Positions 1-7,919 of a stretch of 64,000 nucleotides of DNA are shown piece by piece (position 1 is the stretch's first letter; the number at the start of each line of letters is the position of its first letter). Source of the DNA: an uncultured Prevotella sp. GTDB taxonomy: Bacteria > Bacteroidota > Bacteroidia > Bacteroidales > Bacteroidaceae. The DNA is taken from assembly GCA_900770395.1 (NCBI GenBank), contig CAAGKM010000030.1, positions 372,001 to 436,000 on the forward strand. Reading direction: 5' to 3'. The notes below the pieces were generated by a model. It was given only the letters and a program-made list of their open reading frames with translations, ran no database searches and had not been told where the DNA came from. A program made the translations under genes and the position numbers.

Positions 1-66
1 TTCCACTGTTACGAAGAGTGCGTTGGCACCGGTGTGGGACTTATTATGGTCAAAATGTTCTCATAA
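1..66 (+). CDS. 3' end of an unidentified gene (partial)
   Basis: The frame starting at base 1 is open and ends in TAA at 64-66, giving 21 residues that end in GTGVGLIMVKMFS. Codon use looks coding-like. It would converge on korB, with the MITE-like element between them; the TAA stop is also the putative target-site duplication of that element. The GTGVGL string faintly resembles the G2 box of a histidine-kinase ATPase, but too little is present to name a family. It could also be chance open sequence. Confidence 0.3.
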   Translation, partial: FHCYEECVGTGVGLIMVKMFS

Positions 67-220
67 ATGGAGGTGTGTCAAAACCAACCTTCTACTTTTT
101 TTAGGCACGGATTACACGGAATACACAGATTAGTGAAAGAAAAATCTGTGACATCCGTGTAATCCGTGCCTAATTTATGTCATTATGATTACTTAATTTT
201 CATTTTTGACACACCCTCAT
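67..220. mobile_element. MITE-like element, 154 bp, no ORF
   Basis: The ends are 17-bp inverted repeats (67-83 and 204-220) with two mismatches, sharing the perfect 12-mer GGTGTGTCAAAA. The trinucleotide TAA lies just outside both ends (64-66, 221-223), as a target-site duplication would. Inside is a second, longer inverted repeat: 101-130 pairs with 144-173 (20 paired bases, a 3-base mismatch, then 7 more), built on CACGGATTACACGG. There is no coding capacity. This nested terminal-repeat plus hairpin design fits a non-autonomous transposable element; the hairpin could also help end transcription of korB or of the gene to the left. Confidence 0.6.
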
Positions 221-233
221 TAAAAGTGTGGAA

Positions 234-1229
234 TTATTCCTTTACTTCCCAGATATCGTTGGTTTCCAGCAGCTCAGCAAAGTTGTGATACTTCTTGGCT
301 GCCTTAACCTCCTCAATCTGTGCCTCCACTGCATCGTTGTAGGTAGGAGCGTCTACGTCTCGGATTACTCCGAGAGCCACTGGCCACTCCATCTCTGCCA
401 GCTTCAGCTGCAGGGTGTTGTCCTCGCAGTGTGCGTCGTGTACAAGTACGTCGTCGATGGTGTAACCGTCCTCACCCAGCTTCACAGCCTTCACTCCGAA
501 GCCTTCCTGCACGATGCCATACTCGTTGTTCTCGCCGAAGAGCATCTTCTCGCCATGCTTCAGATAGATGGCATTCTTGGCACGCCCAGCCTTGTCGTAA
601 ACACTGTCGTGGGTGCCGTTGTTGAAAATCACGCAGTTCTGCAGAATCTCGCACACGGCGGCTCCTTTGTGGTTGTAGGCTGCCTTGAGTATGTCGATGG
701 TGCCTGGAGCGTCGGTTGCAACGGCACGTGCAAAGAAATGACCGCGTGCTCCGAAACACAGCTCTGCCGGACGGAACGGATCCTCAACGGTGCCGTAAGG
801 GCTCGACTTGCTCACAAAGCCGCGGGGGCTGGTGGGAGAGTACTGTCCCTTGGTGAGTCCGTAGATACGGTTGTTGAGCAGAATCATGTTGAGGTCGATG
901 TTGCGGCGGTTGGCGTGGATGAAGTGATTTCCGCCGATGGCGAGACCGTCGCCGTCGCCGCTCACCTGCCATACAGTGAGCTTAGAGTTTGCCACCTTAA
1001 CGCCGGTTGCGATGGCTGCGGCACGTCCGTGGATGGTGTTCATGCCGTAGGTGTTCATATAGTGGGGCAGACGGCTTGAGCAACCAATACCGCTTATAAC
1101 TGCTGTCTCGTGAGGCGCAACGCCTATTTCCGCCATTGCCTTGTGGAGCGATGCCAGGAAGAAGTGGTCGCCACAGCCTGGGCACCAGCGCGGCTGACCT
1201 TTTTTGAAATCGTTAGCTGTATATTCCAT
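234..1229 (-). CDS. korB: 2-oxoacid:ferredoxin oxidoreductase, beta subunit
   Basis: Thiamine-diphosphate-binding subunit of 2-oxoglutarate (KGOR-type) ferredoxin oxidoreductase, a cytoplasmic enzyme that links 2-oxoacid + CoA to acyl-CoA + CO2 + reduced ferredoxin. The 331 residues are normal length for a KorB. Seen: the N-terminal CPGCG motif (Cys16, Cys19), the ThDP/Mg motif GDGD at 91-94 followed by NN at 119-120, and the HGRA segment at 67-70. It lies 8 bases downstream of korA and is clearly co-transcribed. No separate ferredoxin-like delta subunit is in the neighbourhood. Substrate (2-oxoglutarate rather than pyruvate or branched-chain acids) is inferred from the two-gene architecture. 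Confidence 0.93.
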   Translation of the reverse strand: MEYTANDFKKGQPRWCPGCGDHFFLASLHKAMAEIGVAPHETAVISGIGCSSRLPHYMNTYGMNTIHGRAAAIATGVKVANSKLTVWQVSGDGDGLAIGGNHFIHANRRNIDLNMILLNNRIYGLTKGQYSPTSPRGFVSKSSPYGTVEDPFRPAELCFGARGHFFARAVATDAPGTIDILKAAYNHKGAAVCEILQNCVIFNNGTHDSVYDKAGRAKNAIYLKHGEKMLFGENNEYGIVQEGFGVKAVKLGEDGYTIDDVLVHDAHCEDNTLQLKLAEMEWPVALGVIRDVDAPTYNDAVEAQIEEVKAAKKYHNFAELLETNDIWEVKE

Positions 1230-1237
1230 TGTCTTGT

Positions 1238-3085
1238 TTACTTTTTAAGAATGTTTTCAAAAGCGTCCACCAATTCGCTTACCACGAATGGCTGACCTTT
1301 TACCTGATTGAACTGTGCAGGCACAAAACCGTCTACCTTCATGCGCAGATAGGCGGCGAGCTGTCCCATGTTCTGCTCTGCCACAACCACTTTCTTGTAT
1401 TTCATCAGTACCTCTGCCGTGTTCTTCGGCAGAGGGTTGATGTACTTGAAGTGCGCCATTGCAACTTTCTTGCCTGCGGCGCGCATCTCGTCCATGGCTG
1501 CATGCAGATGTCCGAATGTGCCTCCGAAACCAACGATGAGCAGGTCGGCATCGTCTGCGTCGCCCATCACCTCAAGGTCGGGCACAGGAATGTTGTTTAT
1601 CTTGTCCTGGCGCAGACGGGTCATGAGGTTGTGGTTCTCAGGATTTGTTGATATAGCACCTGTCTGGCTGTCCTTCTCCAGTCCGCCGAGGATGTGCTGG
1701 AATCCCTCACGGCCAGGTACAGCCCAGTAGCGCACTCCCTCTGCGTTGCGGAGATAGGGTGCCCATGTGCCCTTCATTTCCTCGGGCACGTATGGAGGAT
1801 TGATGGCAGGATAGTCGGCGAGGTTAGGTAACTTGAACGCGCCCGAGCCGTTTGCCACGAACGCATCGGTGAGCACCACCACGGGAGTCATGTGCTCAAG
1901 TGCCATCTTTGATGCCATGTATGCCGTGTCGAAACAGTCGGTCGGCGATGTTGCGGCAAGCACGGGCATTGGGCTTTCGCCGTTGCGTCCGAAGAGCACC
2001 TGCAGCAGGTCGGTCTGCTCGCTCTTTGTAGGCAGACCGGTGGCAGGACCTCCGCGCTGTACGTCAAGCACTACTAATGGCAGCTCCATGATTACGGCAA
2101 GGTTCATTGCCTCGCTCTTAAGGCAGATGCCAGGACCCGATGTCGATGTCACGGCAAGCGCTCCTGCAAACGAAGCTCCCAGCGACGATGCGCAGCCTGC
2201 AATCTCGTCCTCACACTGCACGGTGGTTACGCCGAGCGACTTGTGCTTCGACAGCTCGTGGAGCACGTCGGTGGCGGGAGTGATGGGGTAGGAGCCGAGG
2301 TAGAGTTTCAGCCCGGCTTTCTCGGCGGCTGCTATGAATCCGTAGGCAGTGGCCTTGTTGCCGGTGATGTCCATGTAGCGGCCGGGCACCTTGTTCTTTG
2401 TCTCCACGCGGTAAACGTTCATAGCCGAGGAGTGGGTGTTGTGACCGTAGTCGTAGCCAGCCTGAATCACCTTTATGTTGGCTTCGGCAATGGCGGGCTT
2501 CTTGGCAAACTTCTCCTTCAGGAAGTTGAAGGCGATGTCGAGGTCGCGGCTGAATAGCCAGCACACCAGTCCCAGGGCAAACATGTTGCGGCACTTGAGC
2601 ATTGCCTTGTTGTCCATGCCGCTGTCGGCAAGACAGTCCTTCACCATCTGTGTGATGGGACATGCCACCACGCGGTCGGGGTCGATGCCCAGCTCGCCGA
2701 GATAGTCGGCTGTGGCAAACTGCGCCTTCTCAAGGTCTTTGGGACCAAACGCGTCGGTGTCGATGATGATGGTGGCGTTTGGCTTGGAATACTTCAGCTG
2801 AGTCTTCAGGGCTGCGGCGTTCATTGCAACGAGCACATCGCACAAGTCGCCGGGAGTGAACACCTTGCCTGCGCCGATAGCCACCTGGAATCCGCTCACT
2901 CCGGTGAGTGAACCTTGTGGGGCGCGGATGTCCGCAGGATAGTCGGGGAATGTAGAGATACCGTTGCCCACGGTTGCTGACACCGTGGAGAAGATGTTTC
3001 CGGCAAGCTGCATGCCGTCGCCAGAGTCACCTGAGAAACGGACCACAACCTGGTCCAATTCCTTGATTTCCATTTTTTCTGCCAT
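1238..3085 (-). CDS. korA: 2-oxoacid:ferredoxin oxidoreductase, alpha subunit (gamma-alpha fusion)
   Basis: Partner of korB. The chain begins with a gamma-type domain (about residues 1-190, with the nucleotide-binding-like VVVRFSGDSGDGMQLAG near the start) followed by the alpha/pyrimidine-binding domain, as in fused KorA proteins of Bacteroidetes. I place the start at MAEKMEIKE (615 residues). The open frame runs 25 codons further upstream, but that stretch is AT-rich, overlaps the promoter at 3131-3161 and does not look like protein. A consensus promoter about 45 bases upstream of this start supports the choice. Confidence 0.93.
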   Translation of the reverse strand: MAEKMEIKELDQVVVRFSGDSGDGMQLAGNIFSTVSATVGNGISTFPDYPADIRAPQGSLTGVSGFQVAIGAGKVFTPGDLCDVLVAMNAAALKTQLKYSKPNATIIIDTDAFGPKDLEKAQFATADYLGELGIDPDRVVACPITQMVKDCLADSGMDNKAMLKCRNMFALGLVCWLFSRDLDIAFNFLKEKFAKKPAIAEANIKVIQAGYDYGHNTHSSAMNVYRVETKNKVPGRYMDITGNKATAYGFIAAAEKAGLKLYLGSYPITPATDVLHELSKHKSLGVTTVQCEDEIAGCASSLGASFAGALAVTSTSGPGICLKSEAMNLAVIMELPLVVLDVQRGGPATGLPTKSEQTDLLQVLFGRNGESPMPVLAATSPTDCFDTAYMASKMALEHMTPVVVLTDAFVANGSGAFKLPNLADYPAINPPYVPEEMKGTWAPYLRNAEGVRYWAVPGREGFQHILGGLEKDSQTGAISTNPENHNLMTRLRQDKINNIPVPDLEVMGDADDADLLIVGFGGTFGHLHAAMDEMRAAGKKVAMAHFKYINPLPKNTAEVLMKYKKVVVAEQNMGQLAAYLRMKVDGFVPAQFNQVKGQPFVVSELVDAFENILKK

Positions 3086-3130
3086 AATATATTTTGTTAT
3101 GTTTTGTATATACAATATAAAAATACCGTG

Positions 3131-3161
3131 CAAAATTACATAAAATGTGGCATATAACAAA
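3131..3161 (-). promoter_or_regulatory. Bacteroidetes-type promoter of korAB
   Basis: Read on the minus strand: TTTG (3158-3161), 19 bases, TAATTTTG (3131-3138). This matches the -33/-7 consensus of the Bacteroidetes primary sigma factor exactly and fixes the korA start to the internal ATG at 3085. Confidence 0.75.
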
Positions 3162-3229
3162 ATTTTTTTGCAATAAAAGTTAAAATATTTTTTCCATATG
3201 CCTTATGCTATGCGGTTAAAAAGTCTATG

Positions 3230-3264
3230 TTAAAAACATGGGAGAACCATAATGGTCCCCCATG
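3230..3264 (-). terminator. Intrinsic terminator after rnc
   Basis: CATGGGAGAACCAT (3237-3250) faces ATGGTCCCCCATG (3252-3264), a hairpin with small internal mismatches. On the minus strand the stem is followed by TTTTTA, so it ends transcription of the acpP-fabF-rnc unit before korA. Confidence 0.65.
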
Positions 3265-3274
3265 CACATTAGGT

Positions 3275-4318
3275 TTATTTATTGTTTGAGAAAGCCTCTG
3301 CCTCTGCCGCCGCTATAATGTCTTCGCGACTTTTAATCATGGGCTTGGCTGAGATGTCGCTCAAGTCAAATTCCATATCGTCGTTCTGCATTTTTGCCGC
3401 TTTCTTTGTAACTTTGACCTGCTGTGTGTTTGGCTGCATCTTTATTACTATTGCCTGCGGTTGTGGAATAAGAAAATCAGTTTTTGCCTCCTCTTCCGGG
3501 TCGGGAGCTGCCGATACTGGTGTCTCCTCCATTTTTGTGCGGTTGCCCTTGGCTGCAAATACCTTGTCGATGAATTGCGGCTCGCGGCGAAGGCGACGCA
3601 ATGTCTCCTTTGCAGCCAGCTGCTGACTTTCCTTTTTTGTGTAGCCTTTGCCAGTGGCGCCCTCTACTCCCTCAATCACCGCCTGACACTCAAACACTGG
3701 GCTGTTGCTGCCCTCGGTGCTCTGTCGCAACAACTGGAACTCCATATTTACGCGGTTTTTCTGACACCACTCCAGCAGCTTTGATTTGAAATTAACCTCC
3801 TTATACGCCACCTTATCTATATTAATAAGGTGCTGAAGTATGCGTTTCTGCATAAATTTCATGCAGGCGTTGTAGCCGCGGTCAAGATAAATTGCTCCTA
3901 CAAGAGCCTCGAATGCGTTGCCGTTGACAAAGCTGTTGTGGTGGGCTTTTGACTCAAACGTTGTCATCACCAGCTGGTCGATGCCCATCTCGCATGCCAG
4001 TTTGCCGAGCGTCTCGCGTGCCACGAGCTTACTGCGGGTGTTGGTGAGAAATCCCTCACGCTTGCCGGGGAAATGCTGGTATACAATATCGCCCACCACG
4101 GCGTCGAGCACGGCGTCGCCAAGAAACTCCAGACGCTCGTTGTTCACGGGCTTGCCCTTCTCGTTGCGGCTGCGCATGCTCTTGTGCATCAGCGCGGTCT
4201 TGTAATATCTGATGTTGCGTGGATAAAATCCGGTGATATTGTACAGAGCGGAAAAAAGCTCCTTTTCCTTTCGGAAAGGGAGCCTTATCTTGTCTATGAT
4301 ATTACTTTTATTCAGCAT
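3275..4318 (-). CDS. rnc: Ribonuclease III
   Basis: Double-strand-specific endoribonuclease for rRNA processing and mRNA decay. The RNase III signature ERLEFLGDAVLD is at 61-72 (acidic Glu64, Asp68) and the second conserved acidic motif NAFEALVGAIYLD at 134-146 (Glu137). A dsRNA-binding domain follows at about 175-245 (FKSKLLEWCQKN to KESQQLAAKETLRRL). At 347 residues it is about 100 longer than the E. coli enzyme; the extra length is a C-terminal tail rich in Glu, Lys and Gln with no recognisable fold, common in Bacteroidales. Its start overlaps the end of fabF by 11 bases, so the two are translationally coupled. Confidence 0.95.
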   Translation of the reverse strand: MLNKSNIIDKIRLPFRKEKELFSALYNITGFYPRNIRYYKTALMHKSMRSRNEKGKPVNNERLEFLGDAVLDAVVGDIVYQHFPGKREGFLTNTRSKLVARETLGKLACEMGIDQLVMTTFESKAHHNSFVNGNAFEALVGAIYLDRGYNACMKFMQKRILQHLINIDKVAYKEVNFKSKLLEWCQKNRVNMEFQLLRQSTEGSNSPVFECQAVIEGVEGATGKGYTKKESQQLAAKETLRRLRREPQFIDKVFAAKGNRTKMEETPVSAAPDPEEEAKTDFLIPQPQAIVIKMQPNTQQVKVTKKAAKMQNDDMEFDLSDISAKPMIKSREDIIAAAEAEAFSNNK

Positions 4319-5570
4319 ATTTCTTGAACACTACACAAGCATTATGACCGCCAAAACCGAAGGTGTTGCTGATGGCAGCGCGCACCTCACGCTTCTGTGC
4401 TTTGTTGAATGTGAAATTCAAGTTGTAGTCAATCTCCGGATCCTCATCACCCTCCTCATGGTTGATTGTAGGAGGTACGATGTCGTTCTTTACAGCCAAG
4501 ATTGTTGCCATTGCCTCCACTGCGCCGGCAGCACCGAGCATGTGTCCTGTCATTGACTTCGTAGAGCTGATGTTGAGTTTGAAGGCAGCGTCGCCGAACA
4601 CCTGTTTGATTGCCTTAGCCTCGGAGATGTCACCAACGTGTGTTGATGTGCCGTGAACATTGATGTAGTCAACGTCCTCTGGCTTCAGACCAGCGTCCCC
4701 AAGGGCGTTCTCCATTACGAGCTTTGCGCCCAGACCCTCTGGGTGGCTGGCTGTGATGTGGTGAGCGTCGGCACTCATGCCTGCGCCAACCATCTCGGCG
4801 TAGATTTTGGCACCACGTGCCTTTGCATGCTCCAGCTCCTCAAGGATAAGCATGCCTGCACCCTCAGCCATGATAAATCCGTCGCGGCTTGCGCTGAACG
4901 GACGGCTGGCTGTGGCAGGGCTGTCATTGCGTGTTGACAGTGCGTGCATGGCATTGAAACCGCCCACACCTGTTGCGCATACAGCAGCCTCGGCACCGCC
5001 TGTAACCATTACGTCGGCTTTGCCCAGACGGATAAGGTTGAATGCATCGGCAAGAGCGTTGCTCGACGATGCGCAGGCGCTGGTGGTGGTATAGTTAGGA
5101 CCGTGGAAACCGTATTTGATGCTGATGTGACCAGAAGCGATGTCGGCAATCATCATAGGAATGAAGAAAGGATTGAACTTAGGACCCTTCTCCTCGTTCT
5201 TTCCGTAGTACATCACCTCGTTCTCGAATGTCTTGATACCGCCGATACCCACACCGGTTACAACGCCAACGCGGTTCTTGTCTACGGTCTCAAGGTCAAG
5301 ACCACTGTTCTCAACAGCCTGTTGTGCGGCAACGAGTGCCAGCTGTGTGTAGCGGTCCATCTTGCGTGCCTCCTTGCGGTCGAGATACTCAGTGGCGTTG
5401 AAGCCCTTCACCTCACCGGCAATCTGTGTCTTGAAGTTTGTTGTGTCAAACAGTGTGATGGTGTCGATGCCGCTCACTCCGTTTACAAGGTTGTTCCAGG
5501 TCTCCTCGGCGGTTTTACCAAGTGGTGTCACTGCGCCCATGCCCGTTACAACTACTCTTTTCAATTCCAT
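4308..5570 (-). CDS. fabF: 3-oxoacyl-ACP synthase II
   Basis: Condensing enzyme of type II fatty-acid synthesis; elongates acyl-ACP with malonyl-ACP. The 420 residues are standard length. The catalytic triad is visible: Cys in TSACASSSNA (about 165), His in NVHGTSTHVGD (about 305) and His in TGHMLGAAGAVE (about 342). Order on the minus strand is acpP, fabF, rnc, a widely conserved cluster. The 152-base gap from acpP holds a hairpin followed by a T7 run, so part of the acpP transcript probably stops before fabF. Confidence 0.97.
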   Translation of the reverse strand: MELKRVVVTGMGAVTPLGKTAEETWNNLVNGVSGIDTITLFDTTNFKTQIAGEVKGFNATEYLDRKEARKMDRYTQLALVAAQQAVENSGLDLETVDKNRVGVVTGVGIGGIKTFENEVMYYGKNEEKGPKFNPFFIPMMIADIASGHISIKYGFHGPNYTTTSACASSSNALADAFNLIRLGKADVMVTGGAEAAVCATGVGGFNAMHALSTRNDSPATASRPFSASRDGFIMAEGAGMLILEELEHAKARGAKIYAEMVGAGMSADAHHITASHPEGLGAKLVMENALGDAGLKPEDVDYINVHGTSTHVGDISEAKAIKQVFGDAAFKLNISSTKSMTGHMLGAAGAVEAMATILAVKNDIVPPTINHEEGDEDPEIDYNLNFTFNKAQKREVRAAISNTFGFGGHNACVVFKKYAE

Positions 5571-5588
5571 ATTATGTTATCGGTTTTT

Positions 5589-5609
5589 GGTGGGCAACAA
5601 GTTCCCACC
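5589..5609 (-). other. Small hairpin in the fabF leader
   Basis: GGTGGG (5589-5594) pairs with CCCACC (5604-5609) across a 9-base loop, 19 bases ahead of the fabF start. Placed between the attenuator at 5624-5703 and the fabF ATG, it could be an anti-initiation or mRNA-protecting stem. Function is not known. Confidence 0.4.
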
Positions 5610-5623
5610 GTTTGTTTTTATTT

Positions 5624-5703
5624 AAAAAAAGTTGTTGGTTTGTGTTTGGCACACGTAGCAATAGCATTGCTGCGGTGCGACATGATAAACACAGGCCAAC
5701 AAC
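5624..5703 (-). terminator. Attenuator hairpin between acpP and fabF
   Basis: A 16-base arm at 5631-5646 pairs with 5688-5703 with only two mismatched positions, and a second stem (AGCAAT / ATTGCT plus flanking pairs) sits in its loop. On the minus strand the last arm is followed directly by TTTTTTT. This has the form of a Rho-independent terminator inside an operon, so it probably sets a high acpP to fabF mRNA ratio. That role is inferred. Confidence 0.65.
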
Positions 5704-5722
5704 CTATAATAAAGTAAACGGA

Positions 5723-5959
5723 TTATTTTCCGTAGTTCTCGATGTAAGAGATGGCGTCACCAACAGTGCCAATCTTCTCAGCCTGATCGTCTGGGATAGA
5801 AACGCCAAACTCCTTCTCGAACTCCATGATGAGCTCTACAGTGTCGAGTGAATCTGCGCCAAGGTCGTTTGTGAAGCTTGCCTCTGGCTTAACTTCTGCC
5901 TCATCAACACCAAGTTTGTCTACGATAATGTCCTTTACTTTGCTTTCAATTTCTGACAT
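5723..5959 (-). CDS. acpP: Acyl carrier protein
   Basis: Acidic 78-residue carrier for growing fatty acids. The phosphopantetheine attachment site is Ser37 in the canonical LGADSLDTVELIM. Helix I residues (MSEIESKVKDIIVDKLG) match the family. It is first in the operon with fabF and rnc. A strong promoter lies 54-85 bases upstream and an attenuator lies just after the stop, both fitting the high ACP level cells need. Confidence 0.98.
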   Translation of the reverse strand: MSEIESKVKDIIVDKLGVDEAEVKPEASFTNDLGADSLDTVELIMEFEKEFGVSIPDDQAEKIGTVGDAISYIENYGK

Positions 5960-6012
5960 GATTTTCTAATTTAAAATGTTAATAATATTATTGTCTAATT
6001 CAAATTCGGGTG

Positions 6013-6044
6013 CAAAATAACTAAAAAAATATGACATGAGCAAA
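6013..6044 (-). promoter_or_regulatory. Promoter of acpP-fabF-rnc
   Basis: Minus strand: TTTG (6041-6044), 20 bases, TTATTTTG (6013-6020). It is one base off the TAnnTTTG consensus with ideal spacing, and about 55 bases upstream of acpP. Confidence 0.6.
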
Positions 6045-6085
6045 TTTTTTTGAATAAATCGACCAAATTTTGCACACTTGTACTA

Positions 6086-7117
6086 TTATTGTGCATAAAA
6101 TTCGCGCCTTAGAGGGTAATTCCCTCGCAAATCTTCAAATTTTCCGATGCTTTGTTTCAGTCTGTCGCTGTCGGCAAGAGGATCATAAAGTTGCAGTGGA
6201 TTTCCTGTGTAAACAAAATCTGAGGGTAGCGCTGGCGGAACAATTGTGCAGGGATGCTCCATGTTGAAGAAATTGCATAGCGCGTCAATCACCATATTGT
6301 CGGCGTTCACTTTGCCGTCGGCAGAATATCCCGCTATATGTGGGGTGCCGATATACACCTTATTTAATAATATAGGGTCGATGGCGGGCTCGTTCTCCCA
6401 TGTGTCGATGATTGCCTGACGGATTTGTCCGCTCTCCAAGGCTTTCAGCAATGCCTTGTTGTCGACTACGGCGCCACGGCTGCTGTTGATTATCACTGGG
6501 TGGCGCTCCAGCCGGCTGAAGAACGCATCATCGGCAAGATGCCATGTGGCGTATTCTCCGTTTCGCTCCATCGGCACATGAAAGGTGATGATGTCTGCAC
6601 GGCGCTCAATGTCGTCGAGCGTCACATAGTTAACCCTGCCGCCGTGCGTCACACGGTCGTCATTGTCAATCAGAGGGTCGTTCACTAATACTTTCATTCC
6701 ATATCTGAGAGCCATGTCCCTCACCTTGCTGCCCACATGGCCGCAGCCCACGATGCCAAATGTAAGTGTGTCCAATGGCATGCTCATGTCGCGCTCTATC
6801 GACAGCAGGCAGCACTCAATATATTGCCTCACAGAGGCGGCGTTGCAGCCAGGACAGCTCACCCAGTGGATGCCTGCCTTGCGCAGATAGTCCTGGTCTA
6901 TGTGGTCGTAGCCTATGGTGGCGGTAGCTATGAAGCGCACGGCGGTGCCCTCAAGCAGCTCACGGTTGCAGAGGGTGCGTGTGCGGACTATGAGCGCATC
7001 GGCATCCACTACGTCGGCACGGCATATATCGCTGCCCTTTTTATACACAGTCTCAGCTCCGAGACTGGCAAGAGCCTCGCTGATGTATGGAATTTTATCG
7101 TCTACTACTATTTTCAT
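6086..7117 (-). CDS. pdxB: 4-phosphoerythronate dehydrogenase
   Basis: D-2-hydroxyacid dehydrogenase that oxidises 4-phospho-D-erythronate in DXP-independent pyridoxal phosphate synthesis. Seen: the NAD-binding Rossmann loop GIVGCGHVGSKV (about residue 125), the Arg in INSSRGAVVDN, the Glu in DTWENEPAIDP and the His in GTPHIAGYSADGK, in family order. The N-terminus MKIVVDDKIPYI and the C-terminal short domain favour PdxB over SerA-type enzymes; at 343 residues it is slightly shorter than the E. coli protein (378). It is a single gene divergent from the DUF4254 gene, with a TAATTTTG-like -7 box at 7150-7157 on its strand. Confidence 0.9.
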   Translation of the reverse strand: MKIVVDDKIPYISEALASLGAETVYKKGSDICRADVVDADALIVRTRTLCNRELLEGTAVRFIATATIGYDHIDQDYLRKAGIHWVSCPGCNAASVRQYIECCLLSIERDMSMPLDTLTFGIVGCGHVGSKVRDMALRYGMKVLVNDPLIDNDDRVTHGGRVNYVTLDDIERRADIITFHVPMERNGEYATWHLADDAFFSRLERHPVIINSSRGAVVDNKALLKALESGQIRQAIIDTWENEPAIDPILLNKVYIGTPHIAGYSADGKVNADNMVIDALCNFFNMEHPCTIVPPALPSDFVYTGNPLQLYDPLADSDRLKQSIGKFEDLRGNYPLRREFYAQ

Positions 7118-7217
7118 TTCAGCGTCAAAGCTATTTTCATTTCAGCGGACAAAATTACAAAAAATAATTCAAAAACCATGAGATAATGCCTGTAAATGGC
7201 ATTTTTTCAGCTTTTTA

Positions 7218-7249
7218 GTTGCACAATCCGAAAAAAATGCCTACTTTTG
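7218..7249 (+). promoter_or_regulatory. Promoter of the DUF4254-GT9-FNT genes
   Basis: GTTG (7218-7221), 20 bases, TACTTTTG (7242-7249). The -7 box is a perfect TAnnTTTG and the -33 box differs in one base. The first gene starts 29 bases downstream. Confidence 0.6.
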
Positions 7250-7278
7250 CAGAAATATAAAAAAGAAAACTATAAATC

Positions 7279-7881
7279 ATGACATTTACAAAACAAGCCA
7301 ATGAGATTTTCAATCAGGCGATAGCTGATTATCATCTGACTGACAACATCGACACACCGATAAATAATCCCTACAAGCGTGACAGCATAGAGCATCAGCT
7401 CTACACAAAATGCTGGATTGACACTGTGCAGTGGCATCTCGAGGATATTATCCGCGACCCTGCCATCGACCCTATTGCCGCCCTGCAGCTGAAGCGCCGC
7501 ATTGACCGCAGCAATCAGGACCGCACTGACCTTGTGGAGGAGATTGACAGTCATTTCCGCAATGTCTATTCAAACGTGAGAGTGCTGCCTGAGGCACGTC
7601 TCAACACCGAGAGCCCGGCATGGGCTGTTGACCGCCTGAGCATCCTCGCCCTGAAGATTTATCACATGAGGGAGCAGGCTGAGCGCGCCGAGGCATCGGA
7701 GGAGCACCGCAACAAGTGCGCCGCAAAATTAGCCGTGCTGTTAGAGCAGCAGGTTGACTTGTCGACAGCCATCGACCAGTTGCTCGAGGACATTGAGCAG
7801 GGCAGGAAGTACATGAAGGTGTACCGTCAGATGAAGATGTACAACGACCCGTCGACAAACCCAATTCTCTACAAGAAGTAA
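7279..7881 (+). CDS. DUF4254 domain protein
   Basis: A 200-residue, largely helical soluble protein without signal peptide or membrane segment, matching the Bacteroidetes family DUF4254 (recognised from its length, the N-terminal half rich in Asn/Asp and conserved HLEDIIRDP). Biochemical function is unknown. It is followed after 38 bases by a GT9 glycosyltransferase, a pairing that recurs in Bacteroidales, so a link to lipopolysaccharide or capsule assembly is a reasonable guess from context only. Confidence 0.8.
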   Translation: MTFTKQANEIFNQAIADYHLTDNIDTPINNPYKRDSIEHQLYTKCWIDTVQWHLEDIIRDPAIDPIAALQLKRRIDRSNQDRTDLVEEIDSHFRNVYSNVRVLPEARLNTESPAWAVDRLSILALKIYHMREQAERAEASEEHRNKCAAKLAVLLEQQVDLSTAIDQLLEDIEQGRKYMKVYRQMKMYNDPSTNPILYKK

Positions 7882-7919
7882 CAAATATTTAATTTAAAAA
7901 CATCACAGCTTGCAAGGCA

